Source of the DNA: JAJFKB01 sp965230515
Lineage (GTDB): Bacteria > Pseudomonadota > Gammaproteobacteria > Pseudomonadales > IMCC2047
Length of the DNA stretch: 64,000 nucleotides
Reading direction: 5' to 3'
Assembly (NCBI GenBank): GCA_965230515.1
Contig: OZ246007.1
Span: 1,426,001-1,490,000 of the forward strand
Positions 1 to 8,635 of the stretch are shown piece after piece. The notes under the pieces are model-generated. The model ran no database searches. It was not told the origin of the DNA and worked only from the letters and a program-made list of their open reading frames with translations. Position 1 is the first letter of the stretch. Each line of letters begins with the position of its first letter. The translations under genes and the position numbers were made by a program.

Positions 1-169
1 GTATTGCCGACAAACCAAAACTCATGATCAGCCATTTTTTTTGGGTGTTACTTTGCGGGGTTTTTTCAAATGAAGAGGAATCATTTTCCGCTTCAGGCGT
101 TATCTTAATACGTGCAGGGGTTATTTTTTCGAATTCAGGCGTATCCTGGTGGGACGAATCGTTTTGCAT
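1..169 (-). CDS. N-terminus of an unidentified membrane-anchored protein (cut by window edge)
   Basis: On the minus strand an ATG at 169 opens a frame that stays open for 56 codons to the window edge. The N-terminus is polar and rich in Asp, Glu, Ser and Pro. It is followed by a Lys pair and the start of a hydrophobic run (KKWLIMSFGLSAI), which suggests a cytoplasmic tail leading into a membrane anchor. It lies 82 bases downstream of the lipoprotein gene on the same strand and may be the next gene of the same cluster. The upstream AAAGAA is only a weak ribosome site. I do not recognise a family. The coding call rests on the open frame and the sensible composition. Confidence 0.5.
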   Translation of the reverse strand, partial: MQNDSSHQDTPEFEKITPARIKITPEAENDSSSFEKTPQSNTQKKWLIMSFGLSAI

Positions 170-251
170 AGATAGTTCATTTCTTTATAGGTCGACACGC
201 GGCAAAGCTCTTAAACCTGTGATTCAGGGATCTTTGCTTCAACGTGCACTT

Positions 252-1442
252 TTAGTTTTTTACTTCATTAGCTCCGGTTTCAGTTACATAAATATCATAC
301 AGAATTTCCCGCCACTTACTATATTGATCATCAACAGTACCCGTTAAGGTTACGGTACGATCTTCCAGCTCTACGACCTGCGGTTCGACCTCTAACTCCA
401 GCGAACTGCCCAGTTCCTGCAGCGCTTCGAGGTGTAACTGGGACTCCGCCCTTTTATCAAGACCGCTCTTAAAGAGATAAGCCCCACCCAGTATACCAAC
501 CTGTCCGGCGGCCTCCGTTGTACCATCGCCCGATCCCGCAGCCGCAACACCGGCCAGAACCGCTGCAGTACCAGCAATCATTCTGTTTCTGGCAGCACGA
601 CGCAATTCCCGAAGTGCAACCACCTCATCATAAGTCATCTTTCGCCACTCCAGATAGGGCTTACCCATCTCCATCGCAAAGGAGGAATAGTAATCCTGCA
701 ACGTATCAATATAGAGATAATCCCGCTCCCTGATTTCATGAATACGTTTTAACAGCGGCTCATTACGCGGCGGTAACCGCACAATATGATAAAGCCCGGC
801 TTTATTAACCGCTATGTATTCGGAAAATGCATCGGGAGAAAAAACACGCGCAAACTTGAGTTCCGAAAGTGTTCGTATACGAACCATATCTTCTGCGGAC
901 AACTGCTCACGAAATGCGAGCATATCATTGGCAATACGGTTGTAGAGCCCCTGAAAGGGGTCTAATTGGGCATGCATCTTGTCGTCATACCGGTATTTGC
1001 TGGTAACTTCCTCATACTCGCGCGTAAACCATTTGCGGCCAGAGCTATCGCTGACATGAATCTCCAGTTTCAGTTGTTCACCATCAGAATGCAGGATTTT
1101 ACCCTCCACATAAAGGTCCACGATGCTTTCTTTACCGGGAACGATTCGCACCGCGCCCCAACTGCCATTCTTCTGTAGCGTTTCAGTCAATGTAAAAGGG
1201 ATATAGCGGGCTTCAGCCTTACGGATTTCAGGAACGGTAATCGCGTTTTTTTCCTCCAGCAACTCATCAATACCCGGATTAAAAATCAGCACACCAACAT
1301 CGAGTAACTGGCTCTCCAGAATCTCGGATGTCTCATATTTCAAAGGCGTAACACTGGTGGTTTTTACCGTGGTGCTGGCACACGCCGCTACCATCAGAAG
1401 CACAAAACCAATAGCAGTGATTTTTGTTATCCCGGTAACCAT
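252..1442 (-). CDS. Putative outer-membrane lipoprotein of unknown function
   Basis: This is a 396-residue protein with a lipoprotein signal peptide: a short basic start, a hydrophobic core and the lipobox VAAC, with Cys at residue 21. Thr/Ser follow the Cys with no Asp at +2, which would favour outer-membrane sorting. The middle (about residues 90-270) is a mixed soluble domain with many charged residues. A Gly/Ala-rich hydrophobic stretch near residues 290-325 (MIAGTAAVLAGVAAAG) could insert into or lie against a membrane. The C-terminal part carries a beta-rich segment (VVELEDRTVTLTGTVDDQY) that resembles a BON-like pattern, a weak similarity only. Its ATG directly follows the stop codon of the preceding gene (TAA then ATG), so the two are probably translationally coupled. 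The function is unknown. Confidence 0.8.
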   Translation of the reverse strand: MVTGITKITAIGFVLLMVAACASTTVKTTSVTPLKYETSEILESQLLDVGVLIFNPGIDELLEEKNAITVPEIRKAEARYIPFTLTETLQKNGSWGAVRIVPGKESIVDLYVEGKILHSDGEQLKLEIHVSDSSGRKWFTREYEEVTSKYRYDDKMHAQLDPFQGLYNRIANDMLAFREQLSAEDMVRIRTLSELKFARVFSPDAFSEYIAVNKAGLYHIVRLPPRNEPLLKRIHEIRERDYLYIDTLQDYYSSFAMEMGKPYLEWRKMTYDEVVALRELRRAARNRMIAGTAAVLAGVAAAGSGDGTTEAAGQVGILGGAYLFKSGLDKRAESQLHLEALQELGSSLELEVEPQVVELEDRTVTLTGTVDDQYSKWREILYDIYVTETGANEVKN

Positions 1443-2405
1443 TTACAAACCCTTGCCCTCATTTTTGTACTTGCGATACTCATCCCAAAGCTTTTCCCGT
1501 AATTCAGGGTCAGGCTCCTGCATTGCCGCTTCACGGAGTTGTCGGGCGACGACGTCATCATCTGTACCATCAGGAATATCCGGCGGCGGTGCGTGAGCAG
1601 CCGCTGCATGCTCAAATTCTCCATCCCGCTGATCACCCCCATCCGGTCGGCTGCCAGCTCCGGAACCTGTTATTTCACCTCGCGGGTCAGAATCTCCTTT
1701 ATCTGCACCCGGCCCCTCCTGTTCGATTTCCGCGTCGATATCAGCGTCACTACCTCGCGTATTTTCTTTACCTCTTACATATTCACGCTCGCGCAAAATA
1801 ACGCCTTCAAACTGGCCATAGGATTCCTCTAACTGCCGATCCAGTACCGCGACCTTTTCTGCACCTGTCTGCGCGCCACCCGAATCTTCACCGGTTGCTC
1901 CCTCGACGCCTTCCATCTGTTCAATAGCATCACCTGCGACATCATTTTCAGGCTCCAGCTCAATCGGAAAATCTGTTTCCTCTTGCGCTGCCCCTGCGTC
2001 CTGTCCACTCTTGCGTGCACGTTCAAACTCTTCCAGTGCCTCTGAGAGAGTTCTGTCTTCTGAACCTGATTCCCCGCTCCGCTCTTTTGAAGAGCGCTCA
2101 ACACCACCGCTTTCGGGTTCAGATCCCGTTCCACTATCCCCCTGTTTGTTGCTGCTTCGTTCAGCCCCCTTCTTCCCTTTGTTACCCGAGCGGGATCCGG
2201 AAGACGGAAAAGGGTTGTAACCCCCACCTCCGGGTAAACTGGCGCTTGAACCCGCACTGCCCGACGACGACCCTGAAGACGAGCTACCTGAAGATCCTGA
2301 GGAGGAACCACCCCCCGAGGTTTGCGGTATGGTTTTACAGCCGAAAAAGAGTGCACAAACAAGCACTATTGAAATCAACCGAAATACTGTTTTCAATTCT
2401 GGCAT
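1443..2405 (-). CDS. Low-complexity Ser/Gly- and acidic-rich lipoprotein
   Basis: This is a 320-residue protein with a type II signal peptide (LVCALFFGC, lipidated Cys near residue 23). It is followed by a long Gly/Ser linker (residues about 30-65) and then an extended Glu/Asp/Gly/Ser region with almost no hydrophobic residues. The last 40 residues look like a short helix (REAAMQEPDPELREKLWDEY). The composition suggests a disordered, acidic tether from the outer membrane into the periplasm or outside the cell. A good ribosome site (GGGAG) lies 8 bases before the ATG. It is coupled to the following lipoprotein gene with no spacer and lies 32 bases after the TonB-C/TPR gene, so the three probably form one transcript. 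Low complexity makes homology hard to judge. No function is assigned. Confidence 0.75.
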   Translation of the reverse strand: MPELKTVFRLISIVLVCALFFGCKTIPQTSGGGSSSGSSGSSSSGSSSGSAGSSASLPGGGGYNPFPSSGSRSGNKGKKGAERSSNKQGDSGTGSEPESGGVERSSKERSGESGSEDRTLSEALEEFERARKSGQDAGAAQEETDFPIELEPENDVAGDAIEQMEGVEGATGEDSGGAQTGAEKVAVLDRQLEESYGQFEGVILREREYVRGKENTRGSDADIDAEIEQEGPGADKGDSDPRGEITGSGAGSRPDGGDQRDGEFEHAAAAHAPPPDIPDGTDDDVVARQLREAAMQEPDPELREKLWDEYRKYKNEGKGL

Positions 2406-2437
2406 TAAAGTGGCTCCCTCTTTAATCTGCCAACAAG

Positions 2438-3724
2438 CTAAAAATCAAAAATATGCTTTTCCATCACACCTTTCGCGAAAACCGGTTTACCATCAACAAT
2501 TCTGGGGCGATACCGGGTACTCTTTATCGACTTATAGACTTCCGAATCCTTCATCTCCGGGGGATTTGATTCAACGATCTTAATATCACGCGTTCTGCCA
2601 CCTGGTGTCACAGAGAACTTAACACGCACATAACCGGTTTGTTTCTTTTTATCGAGCCTCATGCTCGCGTCATCGAACGGAATTGCAAAATTTAGAGCCC
2701 TTGGCCGGTCAAATATTCTGCCTGCCAGATCACCCTGATCTTTGCCCGACAATAGCCGTAAAGCCTCTTTATAGACTCCTAGCGCTGACTCTCTCTTATC
2801 GAAAAAAAAGTACCAATCACCAAGATGCACCAATGCTTCAACCTGATCGCTAATGGGTAGCTGGGGATTACTTTTAAACAGATTAACACGTCTCAGCAAT
2901 GCCCGCTTACCATCCCGATAAGGATTAGAATAGGTCGGCAGCGTATCTGGTGTAGCGTACGTTCGGCTGGGCGTTTGAGCCATACCTGCAGGCTGACCAA
3001 AACTGACTGGCTGGCTGAGAGTTTGCCGCTCCGACAAATGAAAACTGGCTAAGGCTTGACGATATAAAGTCTCATTTAATCGTGGATCATGAACACCGTA
3101 ATTCTTCTCAATAATAGCAATCGCTTTCTTGTTCAAATCCATTGCACGCAAGAGATGTAGCATGCTTGAACCTCTGTTGAATGCAATCAAATGCCATTTG
3201 ACCATATTGTTGATTGGTGCCAGCAGTTTGGGGTTGCCCTCCCCGTAATATTGCTGTTGGATGTTATAGATTAATGACTGTTTATCATTCGCACTTTTCC
3301 AGTCCTCTACAGCCACGTAGCTGTCGATCAAATGCGACAAGATGGGAACCTGGTCCAAACTGTACAACCCACTGTTCACACGTTTGATATGAAGCGCTCG
3401 CTTAAAGGCTGCAATTGCTGCGGGGTCGGCACCCTGTGTTTTTTCCGACAGCCCCAAACCAACCAGCTGCTCTACCAGGCGGTTATCGTAAACACCGAAG
3501 GTATTTTCCAAATCAACAATGGTCTTTTGATAAAGCGCTTTGGAACCATGATACTCATGTAAATCATGACTGTATAAATCATCAGAAGAAGGTGCTGCGG
3601 AACCTTCCGGATTGAATGGCAGTGCAACTGCACTTTCACCCTTGTCCAGCGCTAGCAACTGACCAGAAGCGGAAAGCGTACCGGCAAAAAATAGATACAA
3701 CCAAACGATCGGGGTGCGTTTCAT
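2438..3724 (-). CDS. Secreted repeat-helical protein with C-terminal TonB-like domain
   Basis: The protein starts with a Sec-type signal peptide (MKRTPIVWLYLFFAG, cleavage likely near ASG/LLA). A long helical region (about residues 60-330) looks like degenerate tetratricopeptide repeats: pairs of helices such as AAIAAFKRALHIKRV and VEALVHLGDWYFF. The last 75 residues match the TonB C-terminal fold in outline: YVRVKFSVTPGGRTRDIKIV, then a segment like the xxYRPRxxxGxPV signature (STRYRPRIVDGKPVFAKG). Unlike true TonB it has a cleavable-looking signal and no Pro-rich spanner, so it is more likely a periplasmic protein that borrows this fold than an energy transducer. I chose ATG 3724. A GTG at 3736 is a possible earlier start. 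It heads the three-gene leftward group with the two lipoproteins. Confidence 0.75.
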   Translation of the reverse strand: MKRTPIVWLYLFFAGTLSASGQLLALDKGESAVALPFNPEGSAAPSSDDLYSHDLHEYHGSKALYQKTIVDLENTFGVYDNRLVEQLVGLGLSEKTQGADPAAIAAFKRALHIKRVNSGLYSLDQVPILSHLIDSYVAVEDWKSANDKQSLIYNIQQQYYGEGNPKLLAPINNMVKWHLIAFNRGSSMLHLLRAMDLNKKAIAIIEKNYGVHDPRLNETLYRQALASFHLSERQTLSQPVSFGQPAGMAQTPSRTYATPDTLPTYSNPYRDGKRALLRRVNLFKSNPQLPISDQVEALVHLGDWYFFFDKRESALGVYKEALRLLSGKDQGDLAGRIFDRPRALNFAIPFDDASMRLDKKKQTGYVRVKFSVTPGGRTRDIKIVESNPPEMKDSEVYKSIKSTRYRPRIVDGKPVFAKGVMEKHIFDF

Positions 3725-4007
3725 TCGCTTGTTCACACTATGTCCACAACGTCCACACTTGATTTACAGAGTGAATAAGGCTTGCCTGCGAGCATCAAAG
3801 CGCTCACATACTCAAACTAGAGTGATGCTGGTAATCCCTGCGTTTATACAATCATTTAGCACACTAACAGAGACTGACTGGGTAATCCTGCCCGAATGTA
3901 AACGTTAATAATTTCTATGCAAGCTCTATCAATCTCTGACCTCAATGCAATTGCAATGTTCCTTGTCTCTTGGATTTTGTAGCCATGTTTCACCGCAATC
4001 CAGCGGT

Positions 4008-4994
4008 TCAACCTTGAGACAGCAGCTCCCGTAAATCAATAATGGCCGCATTGGCCCTGGCGATGTAAGAGGCCATGACCAGAGAGTGGTTGGCGAACAA
4101 ACCAAAACCGCCGCCATTCAATATAATCGGACTGCGCATGGGCACCTGTGTAGATTCCAGTTCCCTGATGATTTGCTGCAAACTGATCAACGCATTCTTT
4201 TTATTGAGTGTATCGGCAAAATCCAGCTCAATGGCTTTCAGTAAATGTATAAGTGCCCACGCGGTGCCCCTTGCCTCATAAAACACATCATCCACTTCAT
4301 ACCATGGTGTTTTAATCTCCAACTCCTTTGGCAATCTGGTCGACTGGCTTGCCTCTGCTTCACCTGCCAAATCGGTATTGATGCGGCGCTGCCCCACGCT
4401 TGCGCTGAGCCGTTGCGATAAACTCCCTAATCTGGTCTCAATGTCGGCCAGCCAGTTACGTAGATTATCCGCTCTCGCATAAAACTGTGCGCTGTCTACG
4501 TCATCACTGGATAGACGTCCAAGATATCTCTTTAACGCCATAATTCCTGTTTTATACTCCGACTCACTGGCCGGGAAAAGCCAACTGCTGTTATCAAAGT
4601 TAAATTGTGGCTCCGCGACAGCAAGGTCTCCATCCTCTACCGACTGGGACTGTGAGCGACTAAAGTCCTTGCGCAATGCTCGAGAAAAATCCCTTACCTG
4701 CACCAGTGCACCAAACTCCCAATTAGGCATATTATCAAGCCAAACACCGGGCAACCCCAAATCATTGGAAAGAAAACCACCCTGTTTTTCAAGCAGCGTA
4801 GAAGCCACCTCAATCAGTGTATGGGTCGTGGTATAGCCAACCACTGTTTCATTCCCTTCCACACCAGCTTGTTCCAGCGCGGCCTGCTGAACATCAAAGG
4901 CCTCCGGCTCACTACTCCAGTATATCCCCAGCAACGAGATCAATAGGCAGAGCACCGCGACAACCGCACCCGCCAGTCTTCCAAGGTTGTTCAT
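4008..4994 (-). CDS. DUF2333 family membrane-anchored protein
   Basis: This is a 328-residue protein with one N-terminal membrane segment (LAGAVVAVLCLLISLLGIYW) and the rest predicted outside the cytoplasm. Segments such as TTTHTLIEVASTLLEKQGGF, GVWLDNMPNWEFGALVQVRD and SSWLFPASESEYKTG fit my memory of DUF2333, a family of unknown function found mainly in gammaproteobacteria. The C-terminus is helical and ends in ASYIARANAAIIDLRELL. AAGGAG lies 11 bases before ATG 4994 and 8 bases before an in-frame TTG at 4997, so the start could be either. Its 3' neighbour (the TonB-C protein) is 280 bases away on the same strand. No function can be given beyond envelope location. Confidence 0.8.
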   Translation of the reverse strand: MNNLGRLAGAVVAVLCLLISLLGIYWSSEPEAFDVQQAALEQAGVEGNETVVGYTTTHTLIEVASTLLEKQGGFLSNDLGLPGVWLDNMPNWEFGALVQVRDFSRALRKDFSRSQSQSVEDGDLAVAEPQFNFDNSSWLFPASESEYKTGIMALKRYLGRLSSDDVDSAQFYARADNLRNWLADIETRLGSLSQRLSASVGQRRINTDLAGEAEASQSTRLPKELEIKTPWYEVDDVFYEARGTAWALIHLLKAIELDFADTLNKKNALISLQQIIRELESTQVPMRSPIILNGGGFGLFANHSLVMASYIARANAAIIDLRELLSQG

Positions 4995-5028
4995 CAATCA
5001 ATCGACTCCTTCACCAGACCTTTCATTA

Positions 5029-5478
5029 TTATTCAAACTCCACAGCAATCGACTGGACTGGAGCCGTGATATCAATTGCAGAGCCATCTTTAAACAGCAA
5101 CTTTAATTGGACCACTTGCCCACTCATCAGCGGCTTCTGCAAGCCCATTAACATGAGATGGTGACCACCGGGTCTAAACAAAAATGAGCTCTGCGCAGGG
5201 ATTACCACCTCTTTCACTGGCCTCATCGCCATGACACCATTTTGATGAGCATGTGTATGAATTTTCACCTTCGGGATATCGTTACTTCGAACCGAAATAA
5301 GAGTGACTTCTTGATTTGTCTCATTATCAATTTTCAGATAAGCCACGGAATTACTCGTCCCGGGAATGGTCTCTCTAACGTAGGCATCAGTAACACGGAT
5401 ATCCATGGCAGACAGCGTCATGGGTAAAAAAATGCTCATCAGCATTGTGAATAATGTAGAATAACGTCTAACCAACAT
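5029..5478 (-). CDS. Periplasmic copper chaperone PCu(A)C family
   Basis: This is a 149-residue exported protein with a signal peptide (residues 1 to about 24, ending LSA). It belongs to the PCu(A)C (DUF461) family of periplasmic Cu(I) chaperones that help load the CuA site of cytochrome c oxidase. The copper site fits the family pattern of a His and a Met followed further on by HxM: IHTHAH, GVMAMRPV, then GGHHLMLMGL. The beta-sandwich core is visible (VTDAYVRETIPGT, SVAYLKIDN). It is transcribed away from dsbD across a 131-base gap, a sensible pairing because both act on periplasmic thiol and metal chemistry. It is well conserved in length and motif, so the family call is firm. The CuA role is by analogy. 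Confidence 0.9.
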   Translation of the reverse strand: MLVRRYSTLFTMLMSIFLPMTLSAMDIRVTDAYVRETIPGTSNSVAYLKIDNETNQEVTLISVRSNDIPKVKIHTHAHQNGVMAMRPVKEVVIPAQSSFLFRPGGHHLMLMGLQKPLMSGQVVQLKLLFKDGSAIDITAPVQSIAVEFE

Positions 5479-5609
5479 CGTTTAATAAACCCTGATATTC
5501 AAATCGTTTAAGTAATCATATGATAGAAAAATCAAACAACAACTCGCTTGTATTTAACACAATCAAAAAACGTACAGAAAAAGCCAACTGCACCATTACC
5601 CTATCATAA

Positions 5610-7493
5610 ATGATTATGAATAAGTCCTTTTTGTCAGTTTCCAAGTGCTGGCAGCTGATTATACTGGCTTTCATCCCGTTTGCGATGCTCTCTTGCTATG
5701 CCAAGGCAGAGCTACCCTCCCTGAGCGGGCAATCACCCAACTCACTGTTTTCTCAACAGACCGAGTTTCTACCGGTTGACCAGGCATTTGAACTTTCAGC
5801 GACCAGACAAGACGATGGTTCGCTGGTTCTAAACTGGATAATTGCCAAGGATTACTATCTTTACAATCACCGCTTTCAATTTGAAGCGCTTCAACCCTCA
5901 GGGATGGTGCTCACGCCGGCTATTCCGCCCGGCATCGCCAAACAGGATGATTATTTTGGTGATGTAGAGGTCTACTACAACAACGTAACCGTTACAATAC
6001 CCGACGCCGGACCTATTCAGAGATTACGTATTGGATATCAGGGCTGCGCCGAAGCCGGTCTGTGTTATCCGCCACAAGACAGGTTTATAGAGATTCAGGG
6101 CATCGTGACCAGCATTACGGACTCGCCACCCGAAATCGGTGGAGGCGCAGCATCTGATGCTGCAGCAAACGTAGCACCGAAAACGGAAGAACAGGAATTT
6201 CTACAACTGCTGACAGATGCCTCTCTATTGAAAATAGTCGGACTGTTTTTGTTGGCAGGGCTTGCACTGACATTCACGCCCTGCGTGCTACCGATGGTAC
6301 CCATCATATCCAGCCTGGTGATAGGCCAACATCCAAAACCTAAACGAGCCCGCGCGTTTACGCTTTCTTTAACTTACGTCCTTGCAATGGCCCTTACTTA
6401 CGCACTGGCGGGAACCATTACCGGCTACTTTGGTGCAGAGCTGAACTTGCAAATGAAACTGCAATCACCATCAGTGCTGATCTCAATTGCACTTTTGTTT
6501 GTCGTTTTTTCACTGGCCATGTTTGACGTTTATGAAATCAGATTACCGAGTTCAATACAAACCCGGTTGCATCAGGTCAGCGCCCAGCAAAAAGGCGGCA
6601 CCTATTTCGGCGTCGCTGTCATTGGTGTGCTCTCAAGCCTCATCGTTTCTCCTTGTGTCTCGGCGCCACTGGCAGGTGCGCTGGTCTATATCAGCAGCAC
6701 TGCGGATCCGGTGCTAGGCGGCCTGGCACTGCTCTCTCTGGGATTAGGGATGGGGATACCTTTACTCATTATCGGCACTTTTGGAGCTCAACTATTACCG
6801 AAGACCGGAAACTGGATGAATCAGGTGAAGGTCTTTTTTGGCGTGCTCCTATTAGCAGTAGCTCTGTGGATGATTGAACGGATTCTACCTGCCGCCATTG
6901 TCCTGGTACTGATGATCATGCTGATGCTGGGCTATGCTGTTTACCTGTTAAAGCCATTTCGCCTGCAAATGCAAATGTTTCGAAGTATACGCTTCGTTGT
7001 CGCTCTTGCACTGTTCACCTACAGTTCACTGTTAATATTGGGCGGCATAAATGGCCAATACAACCCAATGACCCCACTAGACAATCTGAGTGCCGAAAAA
7101 CGATTGGCAAGCCACACTATTATGGAACGCTTTGAAGCGGTGACATCAATTGAACAATTAGAGCAACAACTACAGAAAGCGGATAGCTTAAACCAAGCCG
7201 TGATGCTGGATATCTATGCTGACTGGTGCGTATCCTGCAAAATACTGGAGAATGAGGTTTTTTCAAACAAGGAAGTAAGTCAACGACTGGAAAATTTCCT
7301 TCTGTTACGGGCCGACATCACCAAAAACAGCACCGAACAACAGCTCTTTCTTAAGCATTTTGACCTGTTCGGCCCTCCGGGATTGCTGTTTTTTGATAGC
7401 GCGGCGAGTGAATTGCGCGCTTTTCGCATTCAGGGAGAGGTCAGCGCGAAGCAGTTGAGCGCCCACCTCGACGCCATTCAAAACGTCCTTTGA
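5610..7493 (+). CDS. dsbD: Thiol:disulfide interchange protein DsbD
   Basis: This is a 627-residue inner-membrane protein that carries electrons from cytoplasmic thioredoxin to periplasmic DsbC/DsbG and cytochrome c maturation. The parts appear in the usual order. There is a signal peptide, then a periplasmic alpha domain with its Cys pair (GCAEAGLCYPP). Eight hydrophobic segments from about residue 205 follow, with both membrane cysteines (TFTPCVLPMVP and VSPCVSAPL). The C-terminal thioredoxin-like gamma domain carries DWCVSCKILE. All six catalytic cysteines are present. The start is ATG 5610. A second in-frame ATG at 5616 is possible and neither has a clear ribosome site. The order dsbD-aroQ-accB-accC is the one known from Pseudomonas. 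Confidence 0.95.
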   Translation: MIMNKSFLSVSKCWQLIILAFIPFAMLSCYAKAELPSLSGQSPNSLFSQQTEFLPVDQAFELSATRQDDGSLVLNWIIAKDYYLYNHRFQFEALQPSGMVLTPAIPPGIAKQDDYFGDVEVYYNNVTVTIPDAGPIQRLRIGYQGCAEAGLCYPPQDRFIEIQGIVTSITDSPPEIGGGAASDAAANVAPKTEEQEFLQLLTDASLLKIVGLFLLAGLALTFTPCVLPMVPIISSLVIGQHPKPKRARAFTLSLTYVLAMALTYALAGTITGYFGAELNLQMKLQSPSVLISIALLFVVFSLAMFDVYEIRLPSSIQTRLHQVSAQQKGGTYFGVAVIGVLSSLIVSPCVSAPLAGALVYISSTADPVLGGLALLSLGLGMGIPLLIIGTFGAQLLPKTGNWMNQVKVFFGVLLLAVALWMIERILPAAIVLVLMIMLMLGYAVYLLKPFRLQMQMFRSIRFVVALALFTYSSLLILGGINGQYNPMTPLDNLSAEKRLASHTIMERFEAVTSIEQLEQQLQKADSLNQAVMLDIYADWCVSCKILENEVFSNKEVSQRLENFLLLRADITKNSTEQQLFLKHFDLFGPPGLLFFDSAASELRAFRIQGEVSAKQLSAHLDAIQNVL

Positions 7494-7639
7494 CGGCCCA
7501 GAAGAAACAGGACCCACGCACCACATAATTCTTAAAATTGCAGCAAAATGCTTTTAAATACCGCAAAATGAAGGCAAAATAGCACTTTACGTTTCCCAGA
7601 TAACGCCCTTTAATAACGCTGCGAGGAATAACGGCTGCT

Positions 7640-8077
7640 ATGGCAACCCTATTAGTATTGAATGGACCCAATCTAAATCTATTGGGTACTCGCGAACCGG
7701 ATCTCTATGGCTCGGAAACTCTGGAAACAATCAATCAACAACTTGCCCAGCAAGCAGCAGAAGCAGGTCATCACCTGCAAACGCTACAGAGCAATGCCGA
7801 ATACGAAATAATAGACCGCATACACGATGCCAAACAGGAGGGGGTTAATTTCATACTCTTTAATCCGGCGGCCTTTACCCATACCAGTATAGCGATCAGG
7901 GATGCCCTGCTTGGGGTTGCCATTCCCTTTATCGAAATTCACATCTCAAACGTATATCAACGTGAAAGCTTCAGGCAACAGTCCTACTTTTCAGATATTG
8001 CTGAAGGCGTCATCTGCGGATTAGGCACACAGGGCTATGAACTGGCTCTCAGGGCAGCTTTGAAGCGGCTTTCCTAA
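7640..8077 (+). CDS. aroQ: Type II 3-dehydroquinate dehydratase
   Basis: This is a 145-residue cytoplasmic enzyme of the shikimate pathway that removes water from 3-dehydroquinate to give 3-dehydroshikimate. The type II signatures are intact: NGPNLNLLGTREPDLYG at the start (the Tyr next to the lid is the catalytic base region), FNPAAFTHTS in the middle and FIEIHISNVYQRESFR, which carries the active-site His and the flexible lid Arg residues. The length is the usual 140-150. GAGGA lies 12 bases before the ATG. It lies 37 bases before accB, and aroQ-accB-accC is a common operon in gammaproteobacteria. Confidence 0.96.
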   Translation: MATLLVLNGPNLNLLGTREPDLYGSETLETINQQLAQQAAEAGHHLQTLQSNAEYEIIDRIHDAKQEGVNFILFNPAAFTHTSIAIRDALLGVAIPFIEIHISNVYQRESFRQQSYFSDIAEGVICGLGTQGYELALRAALKRLS

Positions 8078-8114
8078 ACACATTCATTAAGCAACAAGAT
8101 AGAGAACAAACCAG

Positions 8115-8588
8115 ATGGACATACGTAAAATTAAAAAGCTGATAACACTCATAGAGGAATCGGACGTAGAGGAGATCGAAATAAGCGAAGGGGAAGAATC
8201 CGTTCGCATTAGCCGACGCTCCAATAATGCCTTTGCGACCCCACAGATGCATATGGCTCCTGCTCCCGGTTACGCCGCACCACCTCAAGCTTCGGCGCCA
8301 GCAGACCCCGTCACGGACACATCTGCTGACACCCAGCAGGACCAAGCATCCAGAGGTCACGCAATCAAATCACCCATGGTTGGAACTTTTTATCGGTCTC
8401 CCTCCCCCGGCGCATCGGCTTTTGTTGAAATCGGACAGAGCATCAAAGCAGGGGATACCGTGTGTATTGTTGAAGCGATGAAGATGATGAATCAGATCGA
8501 AGCTGACAAATCAGGTGTCGTTGAGGCAATACTGGTCGAAGATGGTGAACCTGTCGAGTTCGACCAACCACTAATTACTATTGTCTAA
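8115..8588 (+). CDS. accB: Biotin carboxyl carrier protein of acetyl-CoA carboxylase
   Basis: This is the 157-residue carrier subunit that holds biotin for the first step of fatty-acid synthesis. The N-terminal helix (MDIRKIKKLITLIEES) is followed by a small acidic strand. An Ala/Pro-rich linker comes next (about residues 50-80, AAPPQASAPADP). The C-terminal biotinyl domain has the invariant target Lys in VEAMKMMNQIEADKSG. The thumb insertion PSPGASAFVEIG, typical of bacterial AccB, is present. The gene is followed after 47 bases by accC, which supplies the carboxylase that acts on it. Confidence 0.97.
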   Translation: MDIRKIKKLITLIEESDVEEIEISEGEESVRISRRSNNAFATPQMHMAPAPGYAAPPQASAPADPVTDTSADTQQDQASRGHAIKSPMVGTFYRSPSPGASAFVEIGQSIKAGDTVCIVEAMKMMNQIEADKSGVVEAILVEDGEPVEFDQPLITIV

Positions 8589-8635
8589 ACCATTCGGAGT
8601 AAGTGTTAAAACTTGCTCGTAAGGATTCTGATTTC

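Noticed and set aside
24..347. Rightward open frame of 107 codons at the left edge
   Set aside because: It runs antisense to a more credible leftward start (ATG at 169) and into the end of the lipoprotein gene. Its composition is not protein-like and it has no ribosome site.
1829..2362. Long leftward and rightward frames inside the Ser/Gly-rich lipoprotein gene
   Set aside because: Low-complexity coding DNA opens other frames. These products are basic, Pro/Arg-rich and have no family resemblance.
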